Source: Hanleya hanleyi (Eukaryota; Mollusca; Polyplacophora; Lepidopleurida; Hanleyidae). Taken from it: DNA of 64,000 nt. Shown piece after piece: positions 10,440-23,411 of the stretch. Where the stretch lies: contig JAVTVY010016016.1 in the NCBI GenBank assembly GCA_036873755.1, positions 1 to 64,000 on the forward strand, given 5' to 3'. Each line of letters opens with the position of its first letter. Position 1 is the first letter of the stretch. The notes under the pieces are model-generated. The model did no database searches. It saw only the letters and a list, made by a program, of their open reading frames with translations, and was not told the origin of the DNA. A program made the position numbers and the translations under genes.

Positions 10440-13315
10440 CCGGGGATCGCTGTTATGAATCGCTGGCTAGCCACTCAAATAGCGGTCTGGCCTATCCGAG
10501 TGGCGGTCTAGCTCGCCAGAGACAATAATATAAACGCTTCGAACTTGTAAATAGGCAAATTGAGAGAGTATGTCATGGGCTACAAGATGAAGTCTTCGGA
10601 GGCCAGGGGGCGCTACTACGAACGGCCATTTACTTGCCGATCTGATCAGCGGTCTGGCCTATCTGAATAGTGGTTTAGATTGCCAGAGCCAATAATATAA
10701 AGACTTCGAACTTTTAAATAGGTGTACTGAGAGAGTATGTCATGGGTTACAAGATGGTTCAAATCAATTATCGGGCAACAGGGGGCGCTATTATGAATGA
10801 CCGTTTACATGTCGGTCTGAATAGGGTTCTGACCTATCTGAATAGCGGTCTAGCTTGCAAGAGCCGATAATGTAAACACTTCGAACTTGTAAATTTGACT
10901 GTTGAGAGAGCATGGCTTGGGCAGAAGATGGAGTCTTCGTTTCTTATATCGGGAGCCAGAGGGCGCCTCGATAAATGGCGATGTACACGTCTGTCTGAAT
11001 AACGGTGTGGCATAGTGATGTAGCTTGCCAGAGGCAGTAATGTAAACACTTCGAACTTGTAATTAGGCATACTGAGAAAGTATGTCATGGGCTACAAGAT
11101 GGATTCTTCAACTCCCTTATCGGGCGCCAGGGGGCTCTACTATCAATGCGTTTACCTGCCGATCTGAACGGTCTGGCATATCTGATTAGCGGTCTAGCTT
11201 ACCAAAGGCAGTAAATTATAAACTCTTCGAATATGTAAATAGGCATATTGAGAAAATATGTCATGGCCTACAAGATGGAATCTTCAGCTCTTATATCGGA
11301 CGCCCTCTGGCGCCATTATGAATGACCATTTGCATGTCTGTCTGAATATCTGTCTGGCCTATCTGAATAGCCGTCTACCTTGCCACAGTCGATAATATAA
11401 AAGCTTCGAACTTGAAAGTAGGAAATTGAGAGAGTATGTCATGGACTACAAGATGAAGTCTTCAGTTCCTATATCGGGCGCCAGGGGGCGCTACTATAAA
11501 TGGCCGTTGACATGTGGGTCTGAATAACGGTCTGACATCTGAATAGCGGTCCGGCTTGCCAGAGGCAGTAATGTAAACACTCGGGACTTGTAAATAGGCA
11601 TACTGACAAAGTATGTCATGGACTACAAGATGGATTCTTCAACTCCTTTATCGGGCGCCAGAAGGCGCTACTATCAGTGACCTTCACATGTCGGTCTGAA
11701 TAACGGTCTGGCATATCTGAATAGCGGTCTGGCTTGCCAGAGGCGGGAATGTAAACTCTTCGAACTTGTGAATAGGCATACTTCAACTCTTTTATCGGGC
11801 GCCAGAGGGCGCTACTATGAATGGCCTTCACATGTTTTACCTCCATGGTCTGAGTAGCGGTCTGGTCTATATGAATAGCGGTCTAGCTTGCAAGGCCCAA
11901 TGATATAAACACTTCGGACTTGTAAATAGGCATACTGAGAAAGTATGTCATGGGCTACAAGATGGATTCTTCAACTCCTTTATCGGGCGCCAGAGGGACG
12001 GTACTACGGTAATGAATTTACATGTCGGTCTGAATAACGGTCTGGCATATCTGAATAGCGGTCTAGCTTGCCAGCCGCAGTAATGTTAACACTTCGAACT
12101 AGGCAACTTAAACTCCGTTATCTGGCGCCAGGGGGCGCTACTATCAATGGCATTCACATGTCGGTCTGAATAGCGGTCTGGCCTATCGGAATAGCTGTCT
12201 AGCTTGCAAGGCCCAATGATATAAACATTTCGACCGTGTAACGAAGCATAATGAGCATCATGTGCTACAAGATGGTGTCTTCGGTTCCTATATTGAGCAC
12301 CAGAGGGCGCCATCATGAATGGTCGTTTACATGACGGTCTGAATAACAGTCTGGTCTATCTCAATAGCGGTGTACCTTGCAGGAGTCGATAATATAAAAG
12401 CTTCGATCTTGAAAATAGGCATATTGGGTGAGTACGTCATGGGATACATGTACAAAATGGAGTCTTCAATTCCTATATAGGGCGCGGGGGGGGGGGGAGG
12501 GGGCTACTATAAATGGCCGTTTACATATCGGTCTGAATAGCGGTCTGGTCGATCTGAATAGCGGTTTACCTTGCCAGAACCAATAATATAAACACTTCGA
12601 ACTTGTAAATAGGCATATTGAGAGAGTATGTCAAGGGCTACACGATGGGTGTCTTCAGTTCCTATATCGAGCGGCATTATGAATGGTCGTGTACGTGTTC
12701 TGAATAGCGGTCTGGTGTATCTGAATAGCGATGTAGCTTGCCAGAACCAATAATATAAGCACTTCGAACTTCCAAATATGCATAATGAGAGAGTATGCAA
12801 GGAGCTACAAGATGGAGCCTTCAGTTCCTATATCGTGTGGTGAGTGTGTGCGTGTGAGTGGAGGGGGGGCTACTATGAATGGCTGTTTACATGTCGGTCT
12901 GGCCTATCTGAATAGTGGCCTAGCTTGCCAGAGCAAGTAATATGAACACTTCGAACTTCTAAATATGCATAATGATCCCCATCAGGAGCTACAATGTACA
13001 AGATGGAGTCTTCAGTTCCTATATCGGGTGTCGGGGGCGCTACGATGAATGGTCGTTTACATGTCGGTCTGGTCAATCTGAATAGCGGTTTACCTCACCA
13101 GAGCCGATAATAGAAATGCTGCGCACGTGAAAATAGGCGTATTGAGAGAGTATGTCATGGGCTACAAGATGGACTCTTCAGTTCCTATATCGAGCACCAG
13201 GGGGCGCTACTATGAATAGCCGTTTATATGTTCATCTGAATAGCGATCTGGCCTATCTGAATAGCGGTCTACCTTGCCAGAAGCAATAATATAAACGCTT
13301 CGATCTTATCGGGTA
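10440..13315. repeat. Satellite array, ~172-bp unit, about 17 copies
   Basis: Each unit holds a string like AATATAAACACTTCGAACTTG, then GTATGTCATGGGCTACAAGATGG, then a GGGCGCCAGGGGGCGCTACTA box, then two copies of a TGAATAGCGGTCT element about 24 bp apart. Anchors for the first string fall near 10527, 10691, 10867, 11037, 11209, 11391, 11567, 11745, 11898, 12079, 12217, 12387, 12582, 12749, 12937, 13106 and 13286, giving a mean period of about 172 bp. Units differ by many substitutions and small indels (for example a G run near 12486-12501), so the array is old or poorly homogenised. The open frames across it are accidental. Confidence 0.9.
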
Positions 13316-13454
13316 GGAATAGACTGGGTTGATACGCGCACGTGTTCTGGGGGAGTGGTAGAGAAAGGAAATTTAAGGAGGTACCCATGTTCGCATGTGT
13401 GAGTTTGGGGAGGTGGGAGTCATGTTTGATCTAGCTACCTGGTCGAGTTACCTG

Positions 13455-13518
13455 CATGTGTGTGTGTGTTGGTGTGTGTTGGTGTGTGTGTTGGTGTGTG
13501 TTGGTGTGTGTGTGTGTG
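13455..13518. repeat. (TG)n microsatellite with TTGG interruptions
   Basis: Alternating TG runs interrupted by regularly spaced TTGG. The minus-strand reading gives His/Thr repeats that are not a gene. Confidence 0.95.
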
Positions 13519-16500
13519 ATGTCACTCTTCGGCGTTGAAAATGGTCTTGAAACTGTATAACTGTACAGCGTTCCCTGGTTGCCCAAACGAACATACCCCT
13601 CCAGCCATGCCTGCATAGACCACTACAACCGGCCTCCTTCTTCACTGAACATGTGGGCGAAGGACATCACCGGCCAACCAGGTACAACGGCCACGACACA
13701 ACAACAGCCTATCTGTATTTGACGAGGGCTTCTCTGGATACCATACACGGAACTAACGTCTCCCTTGCGAGGGTGTATGGGTGAGGTCAGGTTAAAGGTC
13801 ATCGAGAAGTGACCCCAATCTCCACTCTGGCGATGACGGTGGTTGACCGGCATAGGACCATGGAGTGAGAGTTTTCGTTTGATCTCCACAAAACATGTCC
13901 TCTTCGCAAAACAAGACCCATCCTACATTCACCTCCAAAATACGTTTTCCTATCGAGAGCGAATGCGCACGGTGACTTCCAAGGTCAGCGGTTATCGACA
14001 ACGTGACACGATCCTGAGCGCCGCACCGTACAGGAAAACGAATTTCATTTCTAAAAAAAAAACGCATTTACTTCAGGCAAAAATATTTTAAGTATGCAGT
14101 TTAAGTAAGAAAGAAAACACCATAATCGTATCATGTTTTACTCTAGCTTATAATATATTGATGAACTTATACATGTATGAAACGATGTCATGAGAAGTTA
14201 ATTTATAGTCCCCTCATATATACAATGTATACAGACCAGTTTGAAATTCACCGTATAGGGCCTCTTCAAACGTGAAAATGTGCAAATACTGTATGCAACG
14301 CGACGCCATTGTTATTAACAAAACCCGAGAATCAATAATAGGTAGGAACTCGTCTATATGGTCATGGTGTCGTGGATATATACGCTTTTGCCTATACTTT
14401 ATCCATGTGAACGTCTGAGATTCAAATCGGACTGCAAACCGTTAGCAGGCTTTAACGTCGTTTTCAACAATTGTCCATTCATATAACGACGCTGCCTACA
14501 TGTACGAGGACTCGAGAGCGCCCACAGCTCCTATTACCCTGGACACCGATAAGCCCAGCCAGTACAGCCACCAAGCTTTGGGTGACTGACTGTACAATGC
14601 GGTGACAGCTAGGGTACTCAGATGACAAATTGGCAGTGTTAGCGTCGAAAACTCGGCAAGACTGGCTTTGGATGAGTTCCGCCGGGTATTATTCAGCGAA
14701 GGAATTAACTGGGTGAGACTTTTTTACTGCTACCATTTTAGCGTTAAAAGACGCCAAGCAACAGCTTGGCGTCTTATGACCATACATGAATGTGAAAAAA
14801 AAAGAAATTCAACAACGCCTGCAAAAAATACTTAGTTCAAACTTCACCTACTAACCTTATGATATTCTGTGTTTAGTATGAATATCAAGCTCTCTGTCGC
14901 ACCTGTTCCAATGCCCGCTCGATTGCTTTTCAACCTTCGAATGTTGTTGTGGTGTGCAGATACAAACCCACGTGACTAACATTGACGTTACACTGATTTA
15001 AGGCAAGGGAGACTACTAGTAGTATGTGTAATGTCTATGCGCCGCAACATCATTCGCTGTCTACTGTTAACACGCGCATGCGCGTCCACTCAACTTCGTT
15101 AAGGAATCGAGGGGGAAAAGAACAGGTGCGACAGAAAAGACTCCATAAAAGAGTATCTTTTGAGATGATCGTGGTTGTAAGCATAACGTTCTCCTTCCCA
15201 AGTATTTAAGGTATGTGGTTTGACACTTTGTTGACCGATTCGTCATCCGAGGAAGATTGTGCGCTAAATTGTTTGGTCGAACGCGTCCTTCTAAATGATA
15301 TAGGGCTAGGTCTCTCCTCCTTTAGTGAGGAGACAACTACTATGTCTAGATACCAAGCTGTCGCTTGGCGTCTTATAATGCTACTACCATTCAAGCAAGC
15401 TGAAAAAGTTCCTAACTTCCGAAGACATACTATATTTCAGGTGTAAAATCGAACACTTGAAATTTCTTGTCAGTCCGATCATTCGTTCGTAAAAGTCAGC
15501 TACTGGTCATCGTAATCTTATACGGCCAATACACATAGCTACCGCAGTTAGTACACGGACGGACATCCTATGGTGTTACTGACAATGACGTCATTTTCCA
15601 CCAACCAATCAACGAGAAATACAGTTTTTTTAGCCTTGTGGACGAGACCATGCACAAAAAACGAATTAATGTGGACAACGGTTTTTGTGACTGCAAACTG
15701 TGTGTAGATTTAATACAAGCGTCTAGTCCGTCATTCATAATTCAGCCGTCGTCCATTAAAGAATATCCGCGTCCATAATCCAAAGACCTATCCCATATCC
15801 ATATACCAGTATGATGTTCCTAAAATATAAAATCCGTATCGCTGATCAGTATTCTTAATCCATAATAATCGTTCTAAAGTCGTTATCTAGAGAATGGTGT
15901 ATCTCAGTCACGCTTTGATTGTGACTGTTCATATGAGCACCATGAGGATCTTGAAGTACATGGGTTCATACGGCCCCTAGCCCCGGGTTAAGCGGAATTC
16001 AAGTTCCTCCGTAAGACATTTTGAGTTGTTTAATATCCACATACATTCCACGCCAGAGTTTTTAGAAATAGTGGCGCAATACCTTTCCCAAAATGCTTTT
16101 ACCTCCTGAAGGGCCCTCGTCAATAGGGTTGAAAGAAGCTTGGTGGTGCAGCTTCTAGAACTAGCTATGAATCTAGCTTTGTATGGTGATTTATGCATTT
16201 TGGGAGTCCAGTATACTTTTGGTATGTCGTTATGATTGGTTGGAAGACAAATACCTCTTTCCCTGAGAAACGTGTTGTGATGGTTAAATAGATCTTCCAG
16301 AATAACCGAAGGAGAGGAAGCTACACTTGTGCTGGATGGGCCAGTCCCTCGCGAGACGCGAACCCGCGCCCTCAGATTTTGACAAAATCGTCAGCAGGCT
16401 CATCGAGCACAGGTATTTTTGTTTTACCATGAAAGTGATATCCTAAAAATAATTGGATATAGAAAGGCATGACTTAGTGCTGAGGAGAGAAAAAATGTAA

Positions 16501-17149
16501 TAGTTTTGAAGCGGTAAGTCGCTTTTCTTCAATCGTTGTCCAAGGTGCACACACTGCTAAAGTTCGGCGACGTAAATCACGATATAGGAGCCGCCGTACT
16601 TCTGACGGCTCCTCTATTATCGATTATGAAAAATAACGAAAACAAACTAAGGGATTATATCCCAATCATACTGCTCTCGTACGGCGTATCACGTTTGGGC
16701 ACACTGGCTCTCGTCACATCGCCGAAGTCAAGGATGTCCGCTGGTGGTAGATCAAAGTAATTAACTTTTTGAATAATGTTTTTTTGTTGCATTCATAATT
16801 GTATAATATGATGAAAAACACAGAACAAAATATAGGTTGGTGTGCAGTTTTTAGCTGTAGACACTGTTAAATGGACTGACTCATGCTGCATTTGATAACC
16901 CCAAAAACACAGGGAATAGCCTTGGTTTTGAAGCATATTCATGAAAAAATCATATAAATATTATTTAAATTTTTCTTATATTCTAACTGTTTGAAGATAA
17001 TCACAATGTCTATCAAAATTTATCAAATTAGATGAATGTTGCTGCGCAAAATTCTCAGCTAGAAGATTTTTAAAGGAAATCTCTATCTCTTAACCTGGAA
17101 AAGGGAGATAACCTAATGGAGAAAACCGGCAAAAACCTGGAAAATGGCC
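13519..17149. other. Gene-poor region with a small repeated hairpin
   Basis: No coding gene is supported. A perfect 12-bp stem with a 4-base loop lies at 14748-14775 (AAGACGCCAAGC / GCTTGGCGTCTT), and the same 12-mer recurs at 15363-15374. A tRNA-like fragment within this stretch is listed separately. Confidence 0.45.
16333..16413 (-). other. tRNA-like or SINE-head fragment
   Basis: Read on the minus strand, the segment contains GCGGGTTCGCGTC, close to a polymerase III B box (GGTTCGANNCC). Its two ends are partly complementary (GTGCT / AGCAC). No clear A box or regular cloverleaf can be drawn, so this is more likely a decayed tRNA-derived SINE head or tRNA pseudogene than a working tRNA. Confidence 0.25.
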
Positions 17150-17370
17150 GACAAAGCCCAAAACCACCAGCGGACTACCTTAAGCAACTTAGAGCTCGGT
17201 CAATACTTGGATGGGTGACCAGATACTGTACTTGCTGAGCTAATTAGTATCCAGGATAATAGGAACTGTGGACACTCTCATGTTCTGGCACACGTAGGCA
17301 CCGTCGTGATATGACTGGAAAATATGTTGAAAACGACGTTAAATCATACTCATTCCTCCACTCACCCTAT
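17150..17370 (+). mobile_element. SINE with a 5S rRNA-derived head
   Basis: Positions 17180-17221 (TTAAGCAAC...TACTTGGATGGGTGACC) match the internal control region of 5S rRNA, including the box C core. The element ends with GACGTTAAATCATACTCA followed by CTCCACTCACCC, the type of tail shared by many molluscan and other Deu-domain SINEs. Polymerase III transcription from the 5S-like internal promoter and mobilisation by a partner LINE are expected for this class (SINE3). The exact 5' end is uncertain. Confidence 0.7.
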
Positions 17371-17757
17371 AATCCTACTCAATTATTTTTCTAACAATAA
17401 ACACGCAATTATTCCTTCTGTTTCATTCTGTTTCTGGCGTATGAGAGTGTAATACACAAACAACTCACTAGACGTGTGACATTTTGTTGTGAGAACGGTT
17501 TAGCTGTCACACTAAGCCGCTCTCAGACTGAGGACGAATCGTTTGTGTCTTCGCACAGTCTCGCTAAATGTCAATGGGAGGCTTGCACAATACAATGTAG
17601 CCAGTGGACGGCTCGGATTTTCACTTCCTTCACGCTATTTCAAACCTTTCTGATCCAGCTAACCACTCACTGTCCAGAGGTTGTATTCCTTTTCAGCCAG
17701 TGTCTCTGTTGCGCAAGTCCGTCATTTGTTTTCTGTCACAATCGCAAGATATGTGTA

Positions 17758-18111
17758 CACTCTCAAAAATATTCAGGGAATAATCCTGAATAGATCAGGC
17801 TGCACATCCACAACTCAATTTCAAGGATTTTACCTGAAATCCAGGAATAATTTACTGAATTTCAGAAAAAAGATCCCCGAATGAAAAGATTTTCCCTGAA
17901 ATTCAGGCAAATTTACCACCCTGATTAGTACGTTCCAGACACTATTCAGGTACGTAAAATCCCCTAAAAATCAGGTAATTTAGCTTTAATTCGTGGATGA
18001 TATACCTGAATTTCAGAAAATTATCCCTGGATTTCAGGTAAAATCCCTGAAATTGAGTTGTGGATGTGCAGCCTGGTCTATTCAGGATTATTCCCTGAAT
18101 ATTTCTGAGAG
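17758..18111. mobile_element. Foldback MITE, ~354 bp, ~88-bp inverted arms
   Basis: The left arm (ACTCTCAAAAATATTCAGGG...) is repeated in reverse complement at the right end (...GAATATTTCTGAGAGT), including the shared segment CTGCACATCCACAACTCAAT. The flanking GTAC on each side is a possible 4-bp target duplication. The interior contains more degenerate CCTGAAATTCAGG-like palindromic units. There is no coding capacity. It interrupts the 3' end of the neighbouring minus-strand LINE. Confidence 0.8.
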
Positions 18112-20711
18112 TGTACGTACCTGCGTGGGTAGCCAACTCCGTTCGAATATTCATTTTTTGGAGGAACGAGTTTGTAACCAATGTTCTGTGTAATATTTTA
18201 TGTTGTAAGCTTCTGAGTTTCGTTTCATCTGAACATTTGAAGCTGCACATATATATTTCACTCCAATTCGTCTGGTATTGAAATGGTACTAATTCTTCCC
18301 ACTTATGTTGGGATTTAATTACACTATCAGCCCCGGAATTTAAGGTATCATAGAACAATCTACAACCCTTTCATTGCCTTACCAAACACTCCCTGGCCCT
18401 TCCAAGAACAGGTATATGTACAGTGATTTCTACTTCTAACTTGTTGTTGCGGAGCTCTTGTTTCCAAGATTCCGGTATTCTGTTTACCAGGCGCCTATAA
18501 TCTAAGATTGTTCCATTTACACCATATTTGTCTTTGAAGTCATGAAAAGCTATAATTTCACCCTTATTGGTGATGTCTCGGATATACCTAATTCTGTTCT
18601 GATACCAATTTTTTACGAAAAACCCAGAGTCTTTTAGGTTACTATTGTACCACAAAGGTTCGTCTACAAAGTTCTTTACTGACTTGGGTTGCATCTTTTT
18701 TTGACATAAGTACCAAGCATTAAATACATCTTTCCAGAAAGGGTTTGTTATAGTCTCCATGCAATGTTTTAAATATTCATTACCCGTGTCAAATAATAAA
18801 ATTGGGCCTGAAACTTCCACAAAAATGAGATTGCTCCACTTCTTTTTCTCCAAAAGTAATCTTTTCATCCAAGAAATTTTAGACTATGAATAAAGTTGGA
18901 AACATCAACCATCCTCAGCCCACCTCTATTGTAATCCTGAGTTATTATTCTTCTTTGAATCCTGTCACTACCTCCATTCCAAATAAATTTAAACAAAATT
19001 GAATTGAGTTCTTTGACAAAGTGTTCTGGGGGGTTTGGCAAGGCAAGGAAAAGGTGGGTAAGCTTAGACAGGGCAGCTGATTTAATAATTGTAATTTTAC
19101 CTAATATTGTTAAATTTCGCATTTTCCATTTGCTAAGTTCTTTTTTCAAATCCTCCAATCTAGCCAAATAATTTATTTTCCATATATCTATAAAATTAAC
19201 AGTAGAAAGATTTATCCCCAACAGATTGAAGTCTGTAACCCAATCTAATTTAACATCTTGACACAGTCGTATTTCGGATCCCGCAAGGGATCCAATCCAT
19301 GATGCCTTTGTCTTTTTTATATTTAACTTCAAGCCCGATAACTTAAAAAATAAATCTATTTCTTGAAGTGCTTGCCTTAAAGATTTTTCCGAGCCGTCAA
19401 GGATTAGCTGAGTATCATCGGCATATTGGCTGATCTTATACTCGAGACCACCAATTGCAATACCTTTTATGTTTTGGTTTTGCCTGATCATTATTCCTAA
19501 TATTTCGGCGCATAGGATAAAAAGGTATGGCGATATTGGATCTCCTTGGCGACATCCTCGTCCGTTTTGAAAAAGCTTGATAAATGACCGTTTTGTATTA
19601 CGCATGTTCGGATGTTGTTTTGGAAAGTATTTACCCATCTCCTGATTGAAGTTCCAAAATTAAATGCCTTTAAAACTTCTTCCAAGAAAATCCAAGAAAC
19701 TGAGTCAAAAGCTTTCTCAAAATCAATGAGGAGGAGGAGTCCCGGAGTCTCTTTCTCCTTACTTAATAACATAAGGTCATAAATTAATCTAATGTTTTCT
19801 CCAATGTAACGACCCTGGACAAATCCCTTCTGGTCTTCACTAATTAACTTATCTAAAACTGATTTAATTCTATTTGATATACAAGCCGATGCTAATTTAT
19901 AAATAACATTTAGTAGAGTTATGGGTCTCCAGTTTGTTAAGAAATTGCGATTTTTATCCGGTTTGGGTAGGCAAGTTATAATACCTTGCCTCTGGCTGAT
20001 AGACAGTTCACCTTTTTCATACCCGGCGTTGATAGATCTAAGGACAAAATAGCCAATCTCCTTCCAAAAAAACTTAAAAAATTCTACCGGGAATCCATCA
20101 ATTCCTGGACTTTTGTCGTTCTGTGCATTCTTTAGTGCCATCGATAACTCTGAATACGTTATTGCCCCCTCCAGTTTGTTCGATTCTACATCTGTTAATA
20201 TATCAAATTTCAGTGCGTTTAATGTTTCTTTTATTTCTTCCTGGTTCGCAGTTTCTGTTTGTTTACTGTATAAATTTTCATAATACTTTTTCTGTTCGTT
20301 TGTAATCCGCTTACTGGCATAGATTTCTTCTCCAGAGTCTAATACTAATTTAGTCAATAGTTTGTTTGTATAGTTTCGTTTTTCCAGGCCTAAAAAATAT
20401 TTCGTTGGTTTCTCCCCCTTATCTGCCCATTTAACCTTAGTTCTCGTGATAATACCTTGGATTTTCTCTTTCCTAATATTCTCTAAATTCTGTTTCTTTT
20501 CACCTAATAGGTTTATTGTTTCTGTATCAATGTGCAGGAAATTTTGTTCCACTTCCTTCTCCAAGCGGCTAATTTCTTTTTCCAAATTATCTTCTTCTTT
20601 ATCACGTTCTTTCTTTTTCATTGAAGCATATTTTATCGTTTCCCCTCTTAATTTCATAAGAAGGGTTTCCAGGAAAAGTTCATCGTTGATATCAAATTCT
20701 ATTTTGAACAT
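18112..20711 (-). pseudogene. L1/Tx1-like LINE reverse transcriptase, broken and 5'-truncated
   Basis: On the minus strand this reads as a non-LTR retrotransposon ORF2. It has a coiled-coil-like stretch (20711-20500), RT motifs LPKPDK...NWRPITLLN (near 19950), DFEKAFDSVSW (near 19720), RQGDPISPYLF (near 19540) and the catalytic YADD (19414-19425). The thumb region follows, then a C-terminal KILHRTLVTNSF motif near 18200. The reading frame shifts near 19575 and 18868 and meets an in-frame stop at 18371-18373, so the copy is dead. The endonuclease domain expected upstream is missing, as is usual for 5'-truncated insertions. The 3' end is interrupted by the MITE. Clade assignment to L1/Tx1 is from motif style. 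Confidence 0.85.
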
Positions 20712-21990
20712 CCAAGTCAGTTGAAAATTCTATCGTATGGTTTTGGTGCATATATCCAATCTTCCAATTTATGTTTTCCTTAATCTTATGCAATATTTGT
20801 CGCACGTCCAATGAACATGCACAATTTCCAATAAAATTTTTTAATCTGTTAATGAATTCACAAAATAACCGAAAGGAATACGTTTCCGTAGTGATATTTT
20901 TATCCTGTCGACTGTTATATCCATATGTCTGGTGAAGTTAAAAAAAAATCAAGTCCAGCTTGTGTCATTAGGTTTTTCCTGCGCCTAGTACCATCGTTCG
21001 TGTAGAAGCCCGAATCATCCAAACATGATGTAGTTATGGTTACCATTATTTTAAATAACTTTATCATTGCGGTGATTATCATGTTTATAGTTTTCAGTTT
21101 CAGTTTTGGAGTGGGTTTCAAATTCCAATCGTACCATATTTATGAAAATTTTTTCAGGTCCATATGTTTTTTTTAATTTGTTATAGAACTGCGGAAACGG
21201 GGTTGTACCATAAATGGAGCCAGATAACAGGTGTATTTTTATGGATAAACTCATTTGAAGTAATTTCCGCCAGATTTTTCACTTCATGAACTTTGTACAG
21301 TTTTACCGTAAAACAAATGCACCGAAAGAATCTCCCTTGTCACAATTGCGTTTTGTTTATTTCATATCAAATTTTCTTTTTTGCTAGCCAACAACGTTTG
21401 TGTGTCTGTATTGTATTATTTTTTATTTTTTCATAAAACGTCAACTTGATCATCTCTTTTTTTTTTTCACTATGATTGACAGCCCACATACGGATCACTG
21501 AAATATTTTTTTTCAATGAAATATTGGTGGAGTGTGTCAAGAGTACACAAACAAACTTATTGTAAAGATTCACTGTGGAATTGTACATAATTGAAGTAAT
21601 CAATATATTTTTTTTTTGGTCATGGTGAATGTGGATTCATAACGTGTATTAACATACGAGAAAGTGACAGGAAAGAACATAAACTATTATTCTGATGACA
21701 AACAAATATCACATATTAACGAGTTTCACCACCAAGTAAAGTAACTGATACAGTGTGAGTAAAAAATTTTTATGGGAGGTTAAAATTTTCGCTTGTATTT
21801 GATAACATACCAACATACGAGAATGGAAAGTTAAAAACCTATACGAATTCCATACAAACACCATATAATGGGAAACAGTCCCAGGTCTTAAAGTTGGGTG
21901 TGATGAAATTAAATTTATGAAATCTAAGGTGAAAAAACTTGTTGGCTGTGCTCAAAGATTAATTTGGAGAAATATAACAACAATTAATCT
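20712..21990. other. No gene recognised
   Basis: AT-rich sequence. The first ~80 bp may still be degraded LINE sequence. Poly-A/T runs occur near 20940, 21455 and 21610. No supported gene. Confidence 0.45.
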
Positions 21991-23411
21991 AAATCAAGGG
22001 AGATTCTTCCATTTAGACGTGTGAATGACTGGTCACTCCTGAAAAATTACACATTATCATAATAGTTAGATTAATTGGATAAATTCAAGGGAGATAGCTC
22101 CATTATACATGAGGATAACTGTTGACTCCCTCAATAGAGTTAAATTGAGAGTGGCTGATTGGTTGAGTAATCATTATAATGTAAATAATGCTTACTCCCC
22201 CCATAGAGTTAAAATTGAACTAAAAGTGCCAGATTGGTAGAGTAGTCAGTCAATTCAATGTACACAAGGGAGAGAACTTAGTGTATTTGACTGAGAACAC
22301 ACGCACAAAGAAGATAAAATTTCAACAAGTTCCAATACCATTAATACCATTACCATACATCGAAGCCAAGACAACTCCATTCCCTTAATAAACTTGACCT
22401 AAACTGAAAGGAGCGAAGTGAAGTGACAAAGTAATTAGTCGATATCAATCGATTCAAGGAGAGGGGGCTGCTCAATATATATCACTCTGAACACAGTATT
22501 AAAAGGAAAAAATATTTGACTGTAGACAGAGCACAGAGAAGAGAAAGGGGAACGGCATGTTCCAATACCATTAGGTGCATCGAAACCAATAGTGACTACT
22601 CCATTCCCTTAGTGTACTTCGCCTAAACTGAAAGGGGCGAAACGAAGTGACCCAGTAGTTGGAACATAATCAAACCTGCAGCTATATTTACATCAGCAAT
22701 CTACAAAAAGTAGATTTATATCCATGTTTCTGTTATTTAATCAAAAAAATAAAACTAAAAAGGACTTTCAGATATTGTACGGCAAATGATCGCATGTTTT
22801 TAAGAAGATGGGGTTATTTCAGATAGTTTAAATGAATTTGGTTGCAAACATTCAGGAGGAACAAGTCTATTTAGACATGTGACTGAATGGTTACTCCTGA
22901 ACACAAAGCACAAGAGGGAAAACTTACATGTTACAGTACCGCGAATGATCGCATGTCTTTAAGATGGGGTTATATCCGATAGTTAAGATTGATTGCATAG
23001 ATTCAGGAGAAGCAAGACTGTTTAAATATATGACTGACTGGTCGCTCCTTTCAGGGGAGATAATTTCATTATAATGTAGATAATGTTTACTCCCTCAATA
23101 GACTTAAAATTGAACTAAAAGTGGCAGATTCGTAGAGTAGTCAGTCAATCTAATCCACAAAAGGGAGATAACTTAGCGGGTTTGACTGAGAGCATAGACA
23201 CAAAGGAAATAATATTTCAACATGTTTCATTACCATTAATACCATTACCATACATCGAAGCCAAGACAACTCCATTCCCTTAATATATAACTTGACCTAA
23301 ACTGAAAGGGGCGAAGTGGAGTGACAAGGTAGTTAGTCGACATCAATCGATTCAATGGGGAGGGGGCTGCTCAATATATATCACTGTGAACACAGTATAA
23401 AAAGGAAAAAG
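21990..23411. repeat. Long tandem or dispersed repeat, ~0.9-kb spacing
   Basis: A segment containing ACCATTAATACCATTACC, then GACCTAAACTGAAAGG, then GGGGGCTGCTCAATATATATCACT occurs at about 22337-22512 and again at about 23232-23411. A third partial copy lies at 22561-22660. The sequence ahead of each full copy (GTAGAGTAGTCAGTCAAT) is also shared, so the unit is about 0.9 kb. No coding frame is conserved between copies. Confidence 0.75.

Noticed and set aside
10834..13076. Several minus-strand frames with YSDRPDRYSDR repeats
   Set aside because: They are translations of the satellite unit and shift with its indels.
17181..17221. 5S rRNA gene
   Set aside because: Only the internal control region is present, fused to a SINE tail; the 5' and 3' parts of 5S rRNA are missing.
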